Shown: positions 8,185-16,884, counted from the stretch's first letter. The stretch is 64,000 nt of DNA from Streptomyces luteolifulvus (GCF_008806595.1 NZ_VZRB01000030.1:31365-95364); one strand, 5' to 3'. The notes: generated by a model from the sequence alone, not told the origin. Numbers and translations are program-made.

Positions 8185-9498
8185 CTACGCGCGCCCCGCA
8201 GCCTTCTGCGACTTGCGCGAGACGGAGTCGATGACCACCGCACCCAGCAGCACCGCACCGGTGATCATGTACTGAATCGACGTGTTCATGTTCAGCAGGT
8301 CGAGACCCGTCTGAATCGACTGGATGACCAGCATGCCCAGCAGCGCGGACCAGACGGTCCCCCGCCCGCCGAACAGGCTCGTCCCACCGATGACCGCCGC
8401 CGCGATCGCCAGCATCAGCGTGTTGCCGCCGCCGGCGTTCAGCGTCGCGCTCTGCGTCTGCCCGGCGAAGAACATGCCGCCGACCGCCGCGAAGAAGCCG
8501 GAGAGGGCGAACACGGTGATACGGATCATGGGCACGTTGATACCCGCACGGCGAGCCGCCTCGATGCCGCCGCCGACCGCGAAGACCTTACGGCCGTACG
8601 GGGTACGCCGCAGCACGAAGTCGACGATCACCAGCGCCGCGAGGAAGATCACCAGGGAGTTGGTGACACCGGCGGACTGGTTCAGCACGTACGCGGAGAC
8701 GAACGCGGCCACCGCGAGGAGACCGACCCGCAGCGCGATCTCGCTGGTGGGCCTGAACGGCACTCCGGCCGCGCGGCGTCGGCGCTGCTCGATGAGCGAG
8801 CCGAAGAGCATGGACGCGACACCGAGGCCGGCCAGCAGGTAGGCACCGATGACGGCCTGGTCCATGAAGAACGAGCTCTGCCCGAAGAGGTGCACCGGAC
8901 CCTCGTCCGGGATGTTGATCGTGCCGCTCGCACCGAGCAGCCACAGCATCAGACCGTTCCAGCCGAGGAAGCCGGCCAGGGTCACCACGAAGGCCGGTAC
9001 GCCGATCTTCGCGAAGAACCAGCCCTGCAGCGCGCCGATGAGGGCGCCGATGACGAGCGTCAGCGACAGGGCGAGCCAGACGTTCCACCCGTGATTGACC
9101 ACGTAGACGGCGAACAGCGTGGACGCCAGGCCGCTGACCGAGCCCACCGACAGGTCGATCTCGCCGAGCAGCAGTACGAACACCAGGCCGATGGCGAGCA
9201 TGCCGGTGGCCGACATGTAGTAGCTGATGTTGGACAGGTTGTCGGCGCTGAGGAAGCGGTCGTTCTGGAGCTGGAAGATCGTCCAGATGACGATCAGTCC
9301 GAGCACGACCGGCAGCGAGCCGATCTCGCCGCCCTTCACCTTGCGCTTGAACTCGGTCCAGTAGCCCTTCAGGCCCTCTTCGCGGACCAGCAGGCGGGGG
9401 TCGACGATGGAGACCGGTGCGGCCGTGGGGTCGTCGCTGGGAGCCACCGTCTCCTGGAGCTCGGGGTCCTTCTTCACGGTCTTGGACGTGTCGCTCAC
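8185..9498 (-). CDS. xylH: xylose-type sugar ABC transporter permease (XylH family)
   Basis: This is the membrane subunit of a ribose/xylose-type ABC importer. The 437-residue protein has a cytoplasmic N-terminal tail of about 50 residues and about ten membrane segments. GEIDLSVGSVSGLAS and the later GGRGTVWSALLGMLVIQSI are typical of the BPD_transp_2 fold. A hydrophilic stretch with IEQRRRRAAG sits mid-protein. The GTG start overlaps the stop of the ATPase gene (GTGA), so translation is probably coupled. It is the last gene of a binding protein-ATPase-permease operon. The xylose assignment rests on family resemblance and on linkage to a ROK regulator in the order I recall for S. coelicolor xylFGH. 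Confidence 0.88.
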   Translation of the reverse strand: MSDTSKTVKKDPELQETVAPSDDPTAAPVSIVDPRLLVREEGLKGYWTEFKRKVKGGEIGSLPVVLGLIVIWTIFQLQNDRFLSADNLSNISYYMSATGMLAIGLVFVLLLGEIDLSVGSVSGLASTLFAVYVVNHGWNVWLALSLTLVIGALIGALQGWFFAKIGVPAFVVTLAGFLGWNGLMLWLLGASGTINIPDEGPVHLFGQSSFFMDQAVIGAYLLAGLGVASMLFGSLIEQRRRRAAGVPFRPTSEIALRVGLLAVAAFVSAYVLNQSAGVTNSLVIFLAALVIVDFVLRRTPYGRKVFAVGGGIEAARRAGINVPMIRITVFALSGFFAAVGGMFFAGQTQSATLNAGGGNTLMLAIAAAVIGGTSLFGGRGTVWSALLGMLVIQSIQTGLDLLNMNTSIQYMITGAVLLGAVVIDSVSRKSQKAAGRA

Positions 9499-10277
9499 TT
9501 TGCCGCCTCCGTGGTGCGACGCCCCGCACGGCGGGTCACGGCGTTGTCCGTGGCACCGGTGATCGCGGCGATGATCTCTTCGTGGGTGGTGTCCTTCACC
9601 GGGAAGGAGCCGTTGTTCTTGCCCAGGCGCAGGACGGCGACGGTGTCCGCGACCGCCTTGACGTCGGCCATGTTGTGGCTGATGAGGATGACGCCGAGGT
9701 TGCGCTCGCGCAGCCGCTCGACGAGGTCGAGGACCTGCGCGGTCTGCTCGACGCCGAGGGCGGCGGTGGGCTCGTCGAGGATGACGATCTTGGGGTCGCC
9801 GATCAGGGCACGCGCGATGGCGACGACCTGACGCTGGCCACCGGAGAGGCTGGCGATCGGGATGCGCACACTCGGGATGCGGATGGAGAGCGTGCTCAGC
9901 AGTTCACGCGCGTTCTTCTCCATCGAGACCTCGTCGATGACGCCGCGGTGGAGCAGCTCACGGCCGAGGTAGAGGTTCCCGACGACGTCGAGGTTGTCGC
10001 ACAGGGCGAGGTCCTGGTAGACCGTCGCGACGCCGAGTCCCTGGGCGTCGTGCGGCTTGTTGATGCTGACCGGCTTGCCGTCCCACTCGATGACTCCCTC
10101 ATCGATGGGGTGCACACCGGCGATGGTCTTGACCAGAGTGGACTTTCCGGCACCGTTGTCGCCGACCAGTGCGACTACTTCTCCGGCGTGGACCTCCAGC
10201 TCGACGTCGGTGAGGGCCTGCACCGCACCGAATCGCTTGGAGACTCCGCGCAACGCCAGCACGGGCGTAGCGGACAC
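9495..10277 (-). CDS. xylG: xylose-type sugar ABC transporter ATPase (XylG family)
   Basis: This is the cytoplasmic ATPase of the sugar importer. The 260-residue protein has one ABC domain: Walker A GDNGAGKSTLVK, Q-loop in TVYQDLALCDN, signature LSGGQRQVVAIARAL, Walker B IVILDEPTAALG and a switch His in LISHNM. Enteric XylG carries two fused ABC domains and is about twice as long, so here two copies must pair. The start is set at GTG 10277, with AAGGAG 9 nt before it; an ATG three codons upstream directly abuts that ribosome site. The downstream permease overlaps by 4 bp. The upstream binding-protein gene is separated by a strong stem-loop. Confidence 0.9.
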   Translation of the reverse strand: MSATPVLALRGVSKRFGAVQALTDVELEVHAGEVVALVGDNGAGKSTLVKTIAGVHPIDEGVIEWDGKPVSINKPHDAQGLGVATVYQDLALCDNLDVVGNLYLGRELLHRGVIDEVSMEKNARELLSTLSIRIPSVRIPIASLSGGQRQVVAIARALIGDPKIVILDEPTAALGVEQTAQVLDLVERLRERNLGVILISHNMADVKAVADTVAVLRLGKNNGSFPVKDTTHEEIIAAITGATDNAVTRRAGRRTTEAAK

Positions 10278-10420
10278 GTGAACCATCTCCTTCGCCGCCT
10301 GACCGGCGGGGATGCCGCGCTTGTCGAAAGGCGCGGAGGGTTGTGCCGCGAAGGCACTGATTTACAAGATGAACATGCGCGCGGCCGTGCCATTTGGCAA
10401 CGGCTGCGCCTCATGCTTCC

Positions 10421-10468
10421 GTCCGGCGCCCGCCCCGCAGCGGGGTTGAGGTGGGGCGGGCGCCGGAC
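10421..10468. terminator. 16-bp stem-loop between xylF-like and xylG-like genes
   Basis: GTCCGGCGCCCGCCCC and its exact complement enclose a 16-nt loop, 66 bp after the binding-protein stop. In ABC operons such hairpins often act as partial terminators or mRNA-end stabilisers, giving more binding protein than membrane parts. Confidence 0.75.
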
Positions 10469-10533
10469 AGGCTCTGCTGCCGCGGGGCGTGTCCTACGAG
10501 TACCCGACTCCGCAGAACACGCCCGGGCGGCGA

Positions 10534-11625
10534 TTACTCGAGGCCTGCGGCCTTGCACGCCTTGGCGTAGGCGGGGGTGCAGATCTCCTGGATCGTGTAC
10601 AGCTTGTCCTTGACCACGGTGTCGTTGATGTTGTCCTTGGTCACGGAGACCGGGGTCAGCAGCTGCGAGGGCACCTTGTCGCCGGAGCCGCTGGTCAGCG
10701 TCTCGGTGGCGAGGGACTTGATGTCCTTGTCCTCGAGCAGGTTGACCGCGAGCTGGGCGGCCGCGTCGGCCTCCGGCTTGAAGGCCTTGTAGACGGTGCT
10801 GGACTGGGTACCGGCGACGATGCGCTGGATACCGGCGAGCTCCGCGTCCTGACCGGTCAGCGGGATGCCGCTGATGCCGGCGCCCTTGAGGGTGGTGGCG
10901 ATACCACCGGCCATGCCGTCGTTGGCGGAGTAGACGCCCGCGATGTTCTTCGCGCCGAGCTGGGTGATGGCGGCGGACATCTTCTGGGCGGCGATGCTGT
11001 CCTTCCACAGGCCGGACTGCTCGTAGGCGATGTCCACCTTGCCGTCCAGGGCCTTGTGGGCACCGGACTTGAACTGCGCCGCGTTCGGGTCGGCGTCGTC
11101 ACCGTTGATCATGACGACCTTGGACTTCGGCGTGGCCTTCGAGCCCATGGCGGTGAGCAGGGCCTGGCCCTGGAGCTCGCCGACCTTGACGTTGTCGAAG
11201 GAGACGTAGGCGGAGACCGGACCCTGGGCGAGGCGGTCGTACGCGATGACCTTGACGCCCTTGTCGACCGCGGCCTGGATGGAGGACTTGATCGCGGCGG
11301 AGTCCTGGGCGCTGATCACGATGACCTTGACGCCCTTGGTGACCATGCTGCTGACCTGCTGGGCCTGCTTGGCCGCATCGGCGTTGGCGTTGGCGTAGTT
11401 GACGGTGCAGTCGGAGCAGAGCTCCTTGACCTTCGCCTCGAACAGCGGCCGGTCGAACTTCTCGTAGCGGGTGGTGACGCTGTCGGGCAGGAGCAGACCG
11501 ATCGACTTGTTGCCGGAGTCGCTGCCGCTGTCCTCGTTGTCACCGGCCTTGCCACAAGCGGCCACCGAGACGGCGAGCGCCCCGGCGACTACGGCAACGG
11601 CGGCACGACGCATGTGCGTGTTCAC
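10534..11625 (-). CDS. xylF: xylose-type sugar-binding lipoprotein (XylF family)
   Basis: This is the extracellular binding subunit of the sugar importer. The 363-residue protein has a lipoprotein signal peptide that ends VSVAAC, with Cys as the lipidated residue. A periplasmic binding protein type I fold follows (SIGLLLPDSVTTRYEKFDRP, VKVIAYDRLAQG, YSANDGMAGGIA, ITGQDAE-like PLTGQDAELAGIQ). GTG start with GGGAGG 8 nt upstream. It is the first gene of the operon and lies directly downstream of the ROK regulator gene on the same strand. A 12-bp palindrome at 11706-11717 lies in its promoter region. The sugar is inferred from family and context. Confidence 0.9.
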   Translation of the reverse strand: MNTHMRRAAVAVVAGALAVSVAACGKAGDNEDSGSDSGNKSIGLLLPDSVTTRYEKFDRPLFEAKVKELCSDCTVNYANANADAAKQAQQVSSMVTKGVKVIVISAQDSAAIKSSIQAAVDKGVKVIAYDRLAQGPVSAYVSFDNVKVGELQGQALLTAMGSKATPKSKVVMINGDDADPNAAQFKSGAHKALDGKVDIAYEQSGLWKDSIAAQKMSAAITQLGAKNIAGVYSANDGMAGGIATTLKGAGISGIPLTGQDAELAGIQRIVAGTQSSTVYKAFKPEADAAAQLAVNLLEDKDIKSLATETLTSGSGDKVPSQLLTPVSVTKDNINDTVVKDKLYTIQEICTPAYAKACKAAGLE

Positions 11626-11705
11626 TTCACAAACCTCCCTGACGAGGCCGCGTCGTTGCGGCCGAGGTGGCTGGAAGTCAACTCGGCCACGCGAGCGACG
11701 TCAAG

Positions 11706-11717
11706 AAGTAAATACTT
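11706..11717. promoter_or_regulatory. AT-rich palindrome upstream of xylF, candidate ROK operator
   Basis: AAGTAAATACTT is a perfect inverted repeat with a 2-nt centre, 80 bp upstream of the xylF start. Read on the minus strand, the surrounding bases match 10 of 16 positions of a sequence in front of the ROK gene (12995-13010). Both could be bound by the ROK protein. Confidence 0.45.
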
Positions 11718-11745
11718 AACGAGATGGCAACGGCGTCTGCGTTCT

Positions 11746-12945
11746 CTAAGTGAAGGCAGGAGTTACTGCATGCAGCGTGCCGTCCAAAAGGGTCGAATCG
11801 CCCATCTCGCTCAGTGCGAGAGCAAGCGCTCCGAGTACCTCCGCACGGCCCCCAAGTGCCCCTGGAAGAACGGACAGTTGACGTGCCGCACTAGGGATCG
11901 CGTAGCGGCCGACCGACTCCCTTATCGGCCCGAGCACCAGCTCGCCGGCCTCGGCGAGATCACCGCCGAGGACCACCCGGCTCGGGTTCAACAGATTGCA
12001 GAGATTGGCAACTCCACTGCCGATATGGCGGCCGACGTCGGCGATCACCCGACGGCAGCCCGGGTCTCCGTCCCTGGCCAGCCGTACGACACCTTCCATC
12101 GTCAGGTCGGTGCCGTGACTGGACTGGAGGAGCGGGAGCACATAGCGGGCGGCCGCGAAGGTCTCCAGGCAGCCCCGGTTTCCGCAACGGCAGACGGGAC
12201 CGGATTCATCAAGTGTAATATGTCCGATTTCACCGGCGGTGCCGCCGGGACCCCGGTAGATCTTCCCGTTGATCACCAGACCGGCGCCGACACCGCTCGC
12301 GACCTTGATGTACGCGAGGTCCCGCACCCCCCGGCCACTGCCCCAGACCATCTCTCCGAGGGCACCGAGGTTGGCGTCGTTGTCCACGTGCACCGGCACG
12401 CCGAGCCGCCCCCGCAGCTCCTCGGCGGGCCTGGTGCCGGTCCAGCCGGGCAGGATGGCGGTCGAGCCCAGGGTGCCGGACTCGACGTCGATCGGTCCGG
12501 GTACGCCGAGGCCCACGCCGGCGATCTTGGAACGGTCCACCCCCGTCGCCGCGATCAGCCGGCTGACCAGCTGTTCCGCCCGGTCGAAGCCCTGCGTCGA
12601 GGAGGCGTCCACATCGAGCGGCTCGGACTCCTCCGCCAGCACCTGGTGGGCGAGGTTCCCGACCGCGACGCGCAAATGCGTATGCCCGAAGTCGACGCCG
12701 ATGACAATGCCGGCGTCCCCGCTCAGGGACACGCTGCGGGCCCTGCGTCCACCCGCCGAAGTCGGCGTCACCTCGACGGTTCCGCCGTCCTTGAGTTCGC
12801 GCACAATATTGGAGACGGTCGCAGCGGACAGACCCGTCGTCCTCGCGATCTCCGCCTGCGTGAGGGACCCGGCCAGCCGCACGGCACGTACGACCCGCTC
12901 CAGGTTGGCTCGGTGCAGCGACGACTGCGACCCCGGAGTCTCCAC
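11746..12945 (-). CDS. rok7B7: ROK-family transcriptional regulator (Rok7B7 type)
   Basis: This is a sugar-responsive repressor of the NagC/XylR ROK class. It has an N-terminal winged helix (GSLTQAEIARTTGLSAATVSNIVREL) followed by a ROK kinase-like domain: IGVDFGHTHLRVAVGN, GLGVPGPID, and the zinc motif CRCGNRGCLE. The GTG start at 12945 (399 residues) is chosen because AGGAGG lies 5 nt upstream. A TTG-started frame from 12996 would run through a likely operator and has no ribosome site. It sits between ngcEFG-like and xylFGH-like operons, the order I recall for S. coelicolor SCO6005-6011. Rok7B7 there affects xylose uptake, carbon repression and antibiotic production. The symbol rests on synteny from memory. 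Confidence 0.88.
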   Translation of the reverse strand: METPGSQSSLHRANLERVVRAVRLAGSLTQAEIARTTGLSAATVSNIVRELKDGGTVEVTPTSAGGRRARSVSLSGDAGIVIGVDFGHTHLRVAVGNLAHQVLAEESEPLDVDASSTQGFDRAEQLVSRLIAATGVDRSKIAGVGLGVPGPIDVESGTLGSTAILPGWTGTRPAEELRGRLGVPVHVDNDANLGALGEMVWGSGRGVRDLAYIKVASGVGAGLVINGKIYRGPGGTAGEIGHITLDESGPVCRCGNRGCLETFAAARYVLPLLQSSHGTDLTMEGVVRLARDGDPGCRRVIADVGRHIGSGVANLCNLLNPSRVVLGGDLAEAGELVLGPIRESVGRYAIPSAARQLSVLPGALGGRAEVLGALALALSEMGDSTLLDGTLHAVTPAFT

Positions 12946-12990
12946 GACGACCTCCTGCGCGCGGGGCCGCTTCGGTGAGGCCCCGTCTAT

Positions 12991-13010
12991 GTCCAACTAG
13001 TGAACTCTAA
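12991..13010. promoter_or_regulatory. candidate operator upstream of the ROK gene
   Basis: GTCCAACTAGTGAACTCTAA contains the palindrome ACTAGT with partial dyad around it (AACTAGTGAACT). It lies about 45 bp upstream of the ROK GTG start and resembles the AT-rich palindrome before xylF. Autoregulation is common for ROK repressors. Confidence 0.4.
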
Positions 13011-13069
13011 GCTGAGCCGTTCGGGTTGCCTCACGTCAAGAGGTTGAACTGGATCCGGAGTTTGCCCAC

Positions 13070-13116
13070 ACGGGTGCGCGCCGTCCCCCTAGGCTTGGGT
13101 ACGGCGTGCACACGCG
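13070..13116. terminator. imperfect stem-loop downstream of ngcG-like gene
   Basis: CACACGGGTGCGCGCCGTCC pairs imperfectly with GGGTACGGCGTGCACAC. It lies 20-60 bp past the permease stop on the minus strand and is the only stem-loop in this 188-bp gap. Confidence 0.45.
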
Positions 13117-13133
13117 GGGTTGCGGAGCGCTGT

Positions 13134-14057
13134 CTATTTGAGCGTGGCCGAGGTCAGACCCGCCTGCACCTGGCGCTGGAAGGACAGGTACACGACCAGC
13201 ATCGGGATCATGGCGATCGTCACGCCTGCGAAGAGAACCGGCAGGTCGGAGGCGTATCCCTGCTGTTGCTGGAGCTGGATGAGGCCCTGGGTGAGCACAT
13301 AGCGCTCGGGGTCGTCGCCGCTCTGCGGCTGCATCAGGACCGTCGGCAGGATGAACTGGTTCCACTGGCCGAGTGTGTTGAAGATCCCGACGCTGAGCAG
13401 GCCCGGCTTCGCCATCGGAAGCATCACCTGGAAGAAGGTCCGGGTGTGCGAGGCCCCGTCCAGGATCGACGCCTCGTAGACGGCCGTGGGCAGGGTCCGG
13501 AAGAAGGCGTGCATGAAGAACACCGTGAACGGCATGGAGTAGGCGACATACACCAGGATCAGACCCTGGTAGGTGTTCAGCATGTCCAGCCGTTTGACCA
13601 TGAAGAACAGCGGGACCAGGGCCAGGAACACCGGGAACATCGCGCCCGCGACGAAGAAGTAGTAGAGCAGGCGGTTGCCCCAGAACCGGTAGCGGGCGAG
13701 GACGTACGCGGCCATCGAGCCGAACAGCATCGTCAGCGGCACGGAGAAGACCAGCACGATGACGGTGTTGAGGAAGTAGTCGCCGATGCCCTTGTCCCAG
13801 GCGCGCGAGAAGACGTCGAGGGACCAGGTCTCCGGCCAGCCGAAGGCCGAGCCGCCGATCTGGGCGTCGGTCTTGAAGGAGCTCAGCACGAGCCACAGCA
13901 GGGGCAGCACGATCAGCAGCGCCCACAGGGCGAGGAAGCCGTGCGAGAAGACGTTCAGCGTGACGCCTTCGGTGCGGCTGTCGCCGGGGCGCAGGGGGGT
14001 CTTGCCGGCGGACCGCTGGGCGGGGACGGCCGCGGTCTCCTTGAGGGGTGCGCTCAT
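13134..14057 (-). CDS. ngcG: sugar ABC transporter permease, MalG type (NgcG-like)
   Basis: This is one of two membrane subunits of a CUT1-class ABC importer. The 307-residue protein has six membrane segments. The family EAA loop reads EASILDGASHTRTFFQVMLPMAKPGL and docks the ATPase. ATG with GGGAGA upstream; it starts 15 bp after the partner permease. It closes a binding protein-permease-permease operon that has no ATPase gene. In streptomycetes such importers usually borrow the shared ATPase MsiK, so that is expected here. NgcG is assigned from order and synteny with S. coelicolor SCO6005-6007, whose binding protein takes up chitobiose or GlcNAc. Confidence 0.88.
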   Translation of the reverse strand: MSAPLKETAAVPAQRSAGKTPLRPGDSRTEGVTLNVFSHGFLALWALLIVLPLLWLVLSSFKTDAQIGGSAFGWPETWSLDVFSRAWDKGIGDYFLNTVIVLVFSVPLTMLFGSMAAYVLARYRFWGNRLLYYFFVAGAMFPVFLALVPLFFMVKRLDMLNTYQGLILVYVAYSMPFTVFFMHAFFRTLPTAVYEASILDGASHTRTFFQVMLPMAKPGLLSVGIFNTLGQWNQFILPTVLMQPQSGDDPERYVLTQGLIQLQQQQGYASDLPVLFAGVTIAMIPMLVVYLSFQRQVQAGLTSATLK

Positions 14058-14072
14058 CGTCGTATCTCCCGC

Positions 14073-15002
14073 TCAGAACTCGATACGGTCGCGGCGGGTG
14101 GCGCGCAGCATGACCACGGACACGATCAGGGTGAGGAGCAGCATGATCACGCCCATGGCGCAGGCGTAGCCGCTCTTGCCGTACAGGAGGAAGTTGCGCA
14201 TCATCACGGTCGCCATGACCTCGCTGTGGTGGTCGGGGCCGCCGCCGTAGTCCCCGGAGGTCATGGTGGAGACCAGGATGAACATGTCCATCGCCGCGAT
14301 GCCGAGGTAGACCCAGGCGGTCTGCACGGACTCCCACAGCAGCGGCAGGGTGATGCGGAAGAAGGACTGGGCGCGGCCGGCGCCGTCGATCAGCGCGGCC
14401 TCGTAGATGTCCCGGGGGATGGACTGCATGGCGGCGGAGAACAGCACCAGGTAGAAGCCGACGCCGTGCCAGACGACCACCAGGATCAGCGCCCACAGCA
14501 CCAGGCTCGGCTCGTTCAGCCACTCGACGGGGTTCTCGGCGTCGACCAGGCCCAGCTTGATCAGGACGCCGTTGAGCATGCCGCCGCTGTCGCTGCGGTA
14601 GACGGCCCCGAACAGCACCGCCATGATCGCCAGGGAGAGCACCTGCGGGAAGAAGTAGACGACCTTGTAGAACTTGGACCCGGCGACACCCGCAACCCCG
14701 CCGGCCCGGCCGCGTCCGCCGGCGTTCAGCATGAAGGCGAAGAACAGGGCCAGCAGAATGGTGATCACCGGGATGAACACGAGGAACAGGATGTTGTGCC
14801 AGATGGCACCCATGAAGATGTCGTCCTGGAACAGCGCCTTGTAGTTGTCGAGTCCGACGAACTTGAAGGTCTGGGACTGCCCCTTCCAGTCGGTCAGCGA
14901 ATAGCCGAACGTCTGGACATACGGCCAGATCACGAAGATCAGATAGAGCGCCACGGGAACGAACAGAAATCCCGCGACGAACCGGTACTGCCCTTTGCGC
15001 AT
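14073..15002 (-). CDS. ngcF: sugar ABC transporter permease, MalF type (NgcF-like)
   Basis: This is the second membrane subunit of the CUT1 importer. The 309-residue protein starts MRKGQYRFVAGFLFVPVAL and has six membrane segments. The EAA loop reads EAALIDGAGRAQSFFRITLPLL. Such permeases pair with the MalG-type subunit encoded next. ATG is preceded by AGGA at 6 nt. A perfect 12-bp stem-loop lies in the 73-bp gap after the binding-protein gene. The product is complete. The substrate, chitobiose or GlcNAc, is inferred from synteny and from the divergent mannosidase gene. Confidence 0.88.
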   Translation of the reverse strand: MRKGQYRFVAGFLFVPVALYLIFVIWPYVQTFGYSLTDWKGQSQTFKFVGLDNYKALFQDDIFMGAIWHNILFLVFIPVITILLALFFAFMLNAGGRGRAGGVAGVAGSKFYKVVYFFPQVLSLAIMAVLFGAVYRSDSGGMLNGVLIKLGLVDAENPVEWLNEPSLVLWALILVVVWHGVGFYLVLFSAAMQSIPRDIYEAALIDGAGRAQSFFRITLPLLWESVQTAWVYLGIAAMDMFILVSTMTSGDYGGGPDHHSEVMATVMMRNFLLYGKSGYACAMGVIMLLLTLIVSVVMLRATRRDRIEF

Positions 15003-15027
15003 TGGCGTTCCTGCCCCTGGTGTCCCG

Positions 15028-15056
15028 TTCCGGGCCGGGGATTTCCCGGCCCGGAA
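15028..15056. terminator. 12-bp stem-loop between ngcE-like and ngcF-like genes
   Basis: TTCCGGGCCGGG and CCCGGCCCGGAA are exact complements with loop GATTT, 20 bp after the ngcE stop. It occupies the same place as the hairpin after xylF and may lower expression of the permease genes. Confidence 0.7.
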
Positions 15057-15075
15057 TGCGGTCGGCCGATCGAGA

Positions 15076-16518
15076 TCAGTCGCGGTGGTTCTTCTTCGAG
15101 GCCGGGTCCTTGGCCTGCTTGTCGACCGCGGCCTGGGCGCGCTTGAGCCACTCCTTGGGCTGAATGCGCTTGGCCATGAGCTCGTTGGACGCGTTCTCGA
15201 TCGCCGTACCCATCTCGCTGTACCACTCGGTGTACAGGTAACGGAAGGTGTTGTCGCCGGCCGCCTTGGACGCGACGACCGTGGACTGGGTGCCGGGACG
15301 CAGCTGGACGTTCGTGTCGACGCCGTCCTTGACGATGGTGAGCGAGTTCGCCTCCTTGGCGAACAGCGTCGACCACTCCCTGGAGAGCATCATCCGCATG
15401 AACTCCTTGGCCGCGGGCAGGTTCTTGGCCTTGGCCGGGATGATGAAGGGCTCGCCGGAGCCGGCCCGGATCGCCTCGTAGGGCAGCTTGCTGTCGGGCA
15501 GCAGCGGCATCGGCATGAACTTCATGTCGAAGTCGTCCGGGGTCTGCTTGAGCTGCTCGTTCTCCAGCCAGGAGCCACAGGTGATGAAGGCCGCCTTGTA
15601 CTGGTTCCAGCGGGTCTGGGACTCGGTGTGGGTCAGGCCGTTCGTACCGGGCATCAGATAGCCCTTCTCGACGACCTCGTAGATCGCCTCGACGCCGGCC
15701 TGCGCCGCCTCGGAGCCGACGAACGCCTTGGGGTCGAGGTTGTCGATCGCCTTCATGGCGTCCAGGCCGCCCTTCTTGGCGATCAGGTCCATGATGGCGA
15801 CGTTGATGTAGTACGGGTACTTGCCCTGGTGGGCGAGGCCGCCGATGCCCTGGGACTTGGCGTCCTTGCAGATGGCGAGGAAGTCGGCCCAGGTCTTGGG
15901 CTCCTCCCAGCCCTTCTCCTTGAAGAGCTTGCCGGAGTACCACAGGCCCCAGACCGTGTAGATGTAGTTGAGGGCGACGACCTTGTTCTCCTGCATGCCC
16001 GCGTCGAGCGTGCCGGGGATGAGGGTGTCGCGGACCTTCTTGCTCGGGTCGTCGATCGACGGGGCGTCCAGGACCGCGGCGAGGTCGAGCAGCTGGCCGT
16101 TCTTGTGGAGCACGTCGATCGGGATCTGCTGGGCGCCCGAATCGTCCACGATGTCCGGCGGGTTGCCCGCGTTGAAGCGGGGCTGGAGCTTGCCGGTGAT
16201 CTCCTGGGTGCCGGTGTGGGTGGAGGTGACGCCCCACTTCTTCTGGAAGCTGGTCTCCCACGCCTTGGCGTAGTCGTCGCCGTAGCCGCCCTTGAAGATG
16301 ACCACGTCGAGTTTGCTGTTCTTCTGCACGCCGAAGGGGTTGGACTTGGAGGTCTTGCCCTGGGAGTCGTCGGTGGAGTCGTCGCCCCCGCCGCTGGCAC
16401 ACGCGGACAGGAAGCTCATCGTCGGTACGGAGATCAGCCCGAGGGCGGCCGACCGCTTGATCAGATCGCGGCGGCCCACCCCTGTGGAGCCGTTGTTCGC
16501 TGCGGAGTTGGATCCCAT
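15076..16518 (-). CDS. ngcE: sugar-binding lipoprotein of CUT1 ABC transporter (NgcE-like)
   Basis: This is the extracellular solute-binding subunit. It is 480 residues from the ATG at 16518, which has GAGGA 7 nt upstream. A TTG two codons earlier is also in frame but less likely. The N terminus combines a twin-arginine motif (GRRDLIKR) with a lipobox ending LSAC, so it is probably a Tat-exported lipoprotein. The body is the SBP_bac_1 type (LDVVIFKGGYGDDYAKAWE, ITGKLQPRFNAGNPPD, TWADFLAICKDAK, EPFIIPAKAKN). NgcE of S. coelicolor (SCO6005) binds N,N'-diacetylchitobiose. A sequence close to the DasR consensus lies upstream, which fits control by amino sugars. The GH92 gene diverges from it. Confidence 0.88.
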   Translation of the reverse strand: MGSNSAANNGSTGVGRRDLIKRSAALGLISVPTMSFLSACASGGGDDSTDDSQGKTSKSNPFGVQKNSKLDVVIFKGGYGDDYAKAWETSFQKKWGVTSTHTGTQEITGKLQPRFNAGNPPDIVDDSGAQQIPIDVLHKNGQLLDLAAVLDAPSIDDPSKKVRDTLIPGTLDAGMQENKVVALNYIYTVWGLWYSGKLFKEKGWEEPKTWADFLAICKDAKSQGIGGLAHQGKYPYYINVAIMDLIAKKGGLDAMKAIDNLDPKAFVGSEAAQAGVEAIYEVVEKGYLMPGTNGLTHTESQTRWNQYKAAFITCGSWLENEQLKQTPDDFDMKFMPMPLLPDSKLPYEAIRAGSGEPFIIPAKAKNLPAAKEFMRMMLSREWSTLFAKEANSLTIVKDGVDTNVQLRPGTQSTVVASKAAGDNTFRYLYTEWYSEMGTAIENASNELMAKRIQPKEWLKRAQAAVDKQAKDPASKKNHRD

Positions 16519-16628
16519 GCTCAAGTCCTCGCCTTCTCCAGGACTCAGGCGGTGAACCGGATCCTTACCGGCACCGCGGTCGGGTCAAGCTGGGTCGTGC
16601 AGGAAGTGCGAATCGTGGTGAATCGCCG

Positions 16629-16644
16629 ACAGGTATAGTCCACT
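16629..16644. promoter_or_regulatory. candidate DasR (dre) site upstream of ngcE
   Basis: ACAGGTATAGTCCACT matches 13 of 16 positions of the dre consensus as I remember it, ACTGGTCTAGACCACT. It lies 111 bp upstream of ngcE. DasR controls chitin and GlcNAc genes in streptomycetes. Confidence 0.5.
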
Positions 16645-16833
16645 TCCGGCCGACTGGGCAAGATCGAATGCAAGGTTGGTCATGGGAGTTTCCGAGTTGA
16701 GACCTCTCGGACATATGAACGGGCTGTGCGCGCCTTGCCGGAAAAATCCGCGACATACGCCCCGAACACCTCATCCAACACCCTTGACATGCCTGAGTAC
16801 TTGAGCCACAACTGATCCTTGCGCCAAGTGACT

Positions 16834-16845
16834 GACAACGTTGTC
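16834..16845. promoter_or_regulatory. LacI-type operator upstream of GH92 gene 1
   Basis: GACAACGTTGTC is a perfect 12-bp palindrome about 40 bp before the GH92 start. CG-centred palindromes of this kind are typical LacI-family operators. The identical palindrome occurs at 24182-24193, upstream of the second GH92 gene. Confidence 0.7.
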
Positions 16846-16884
16846 CAGTTCGAACGATCCACAGCGCAGGGAGGGTGCTCGCAG

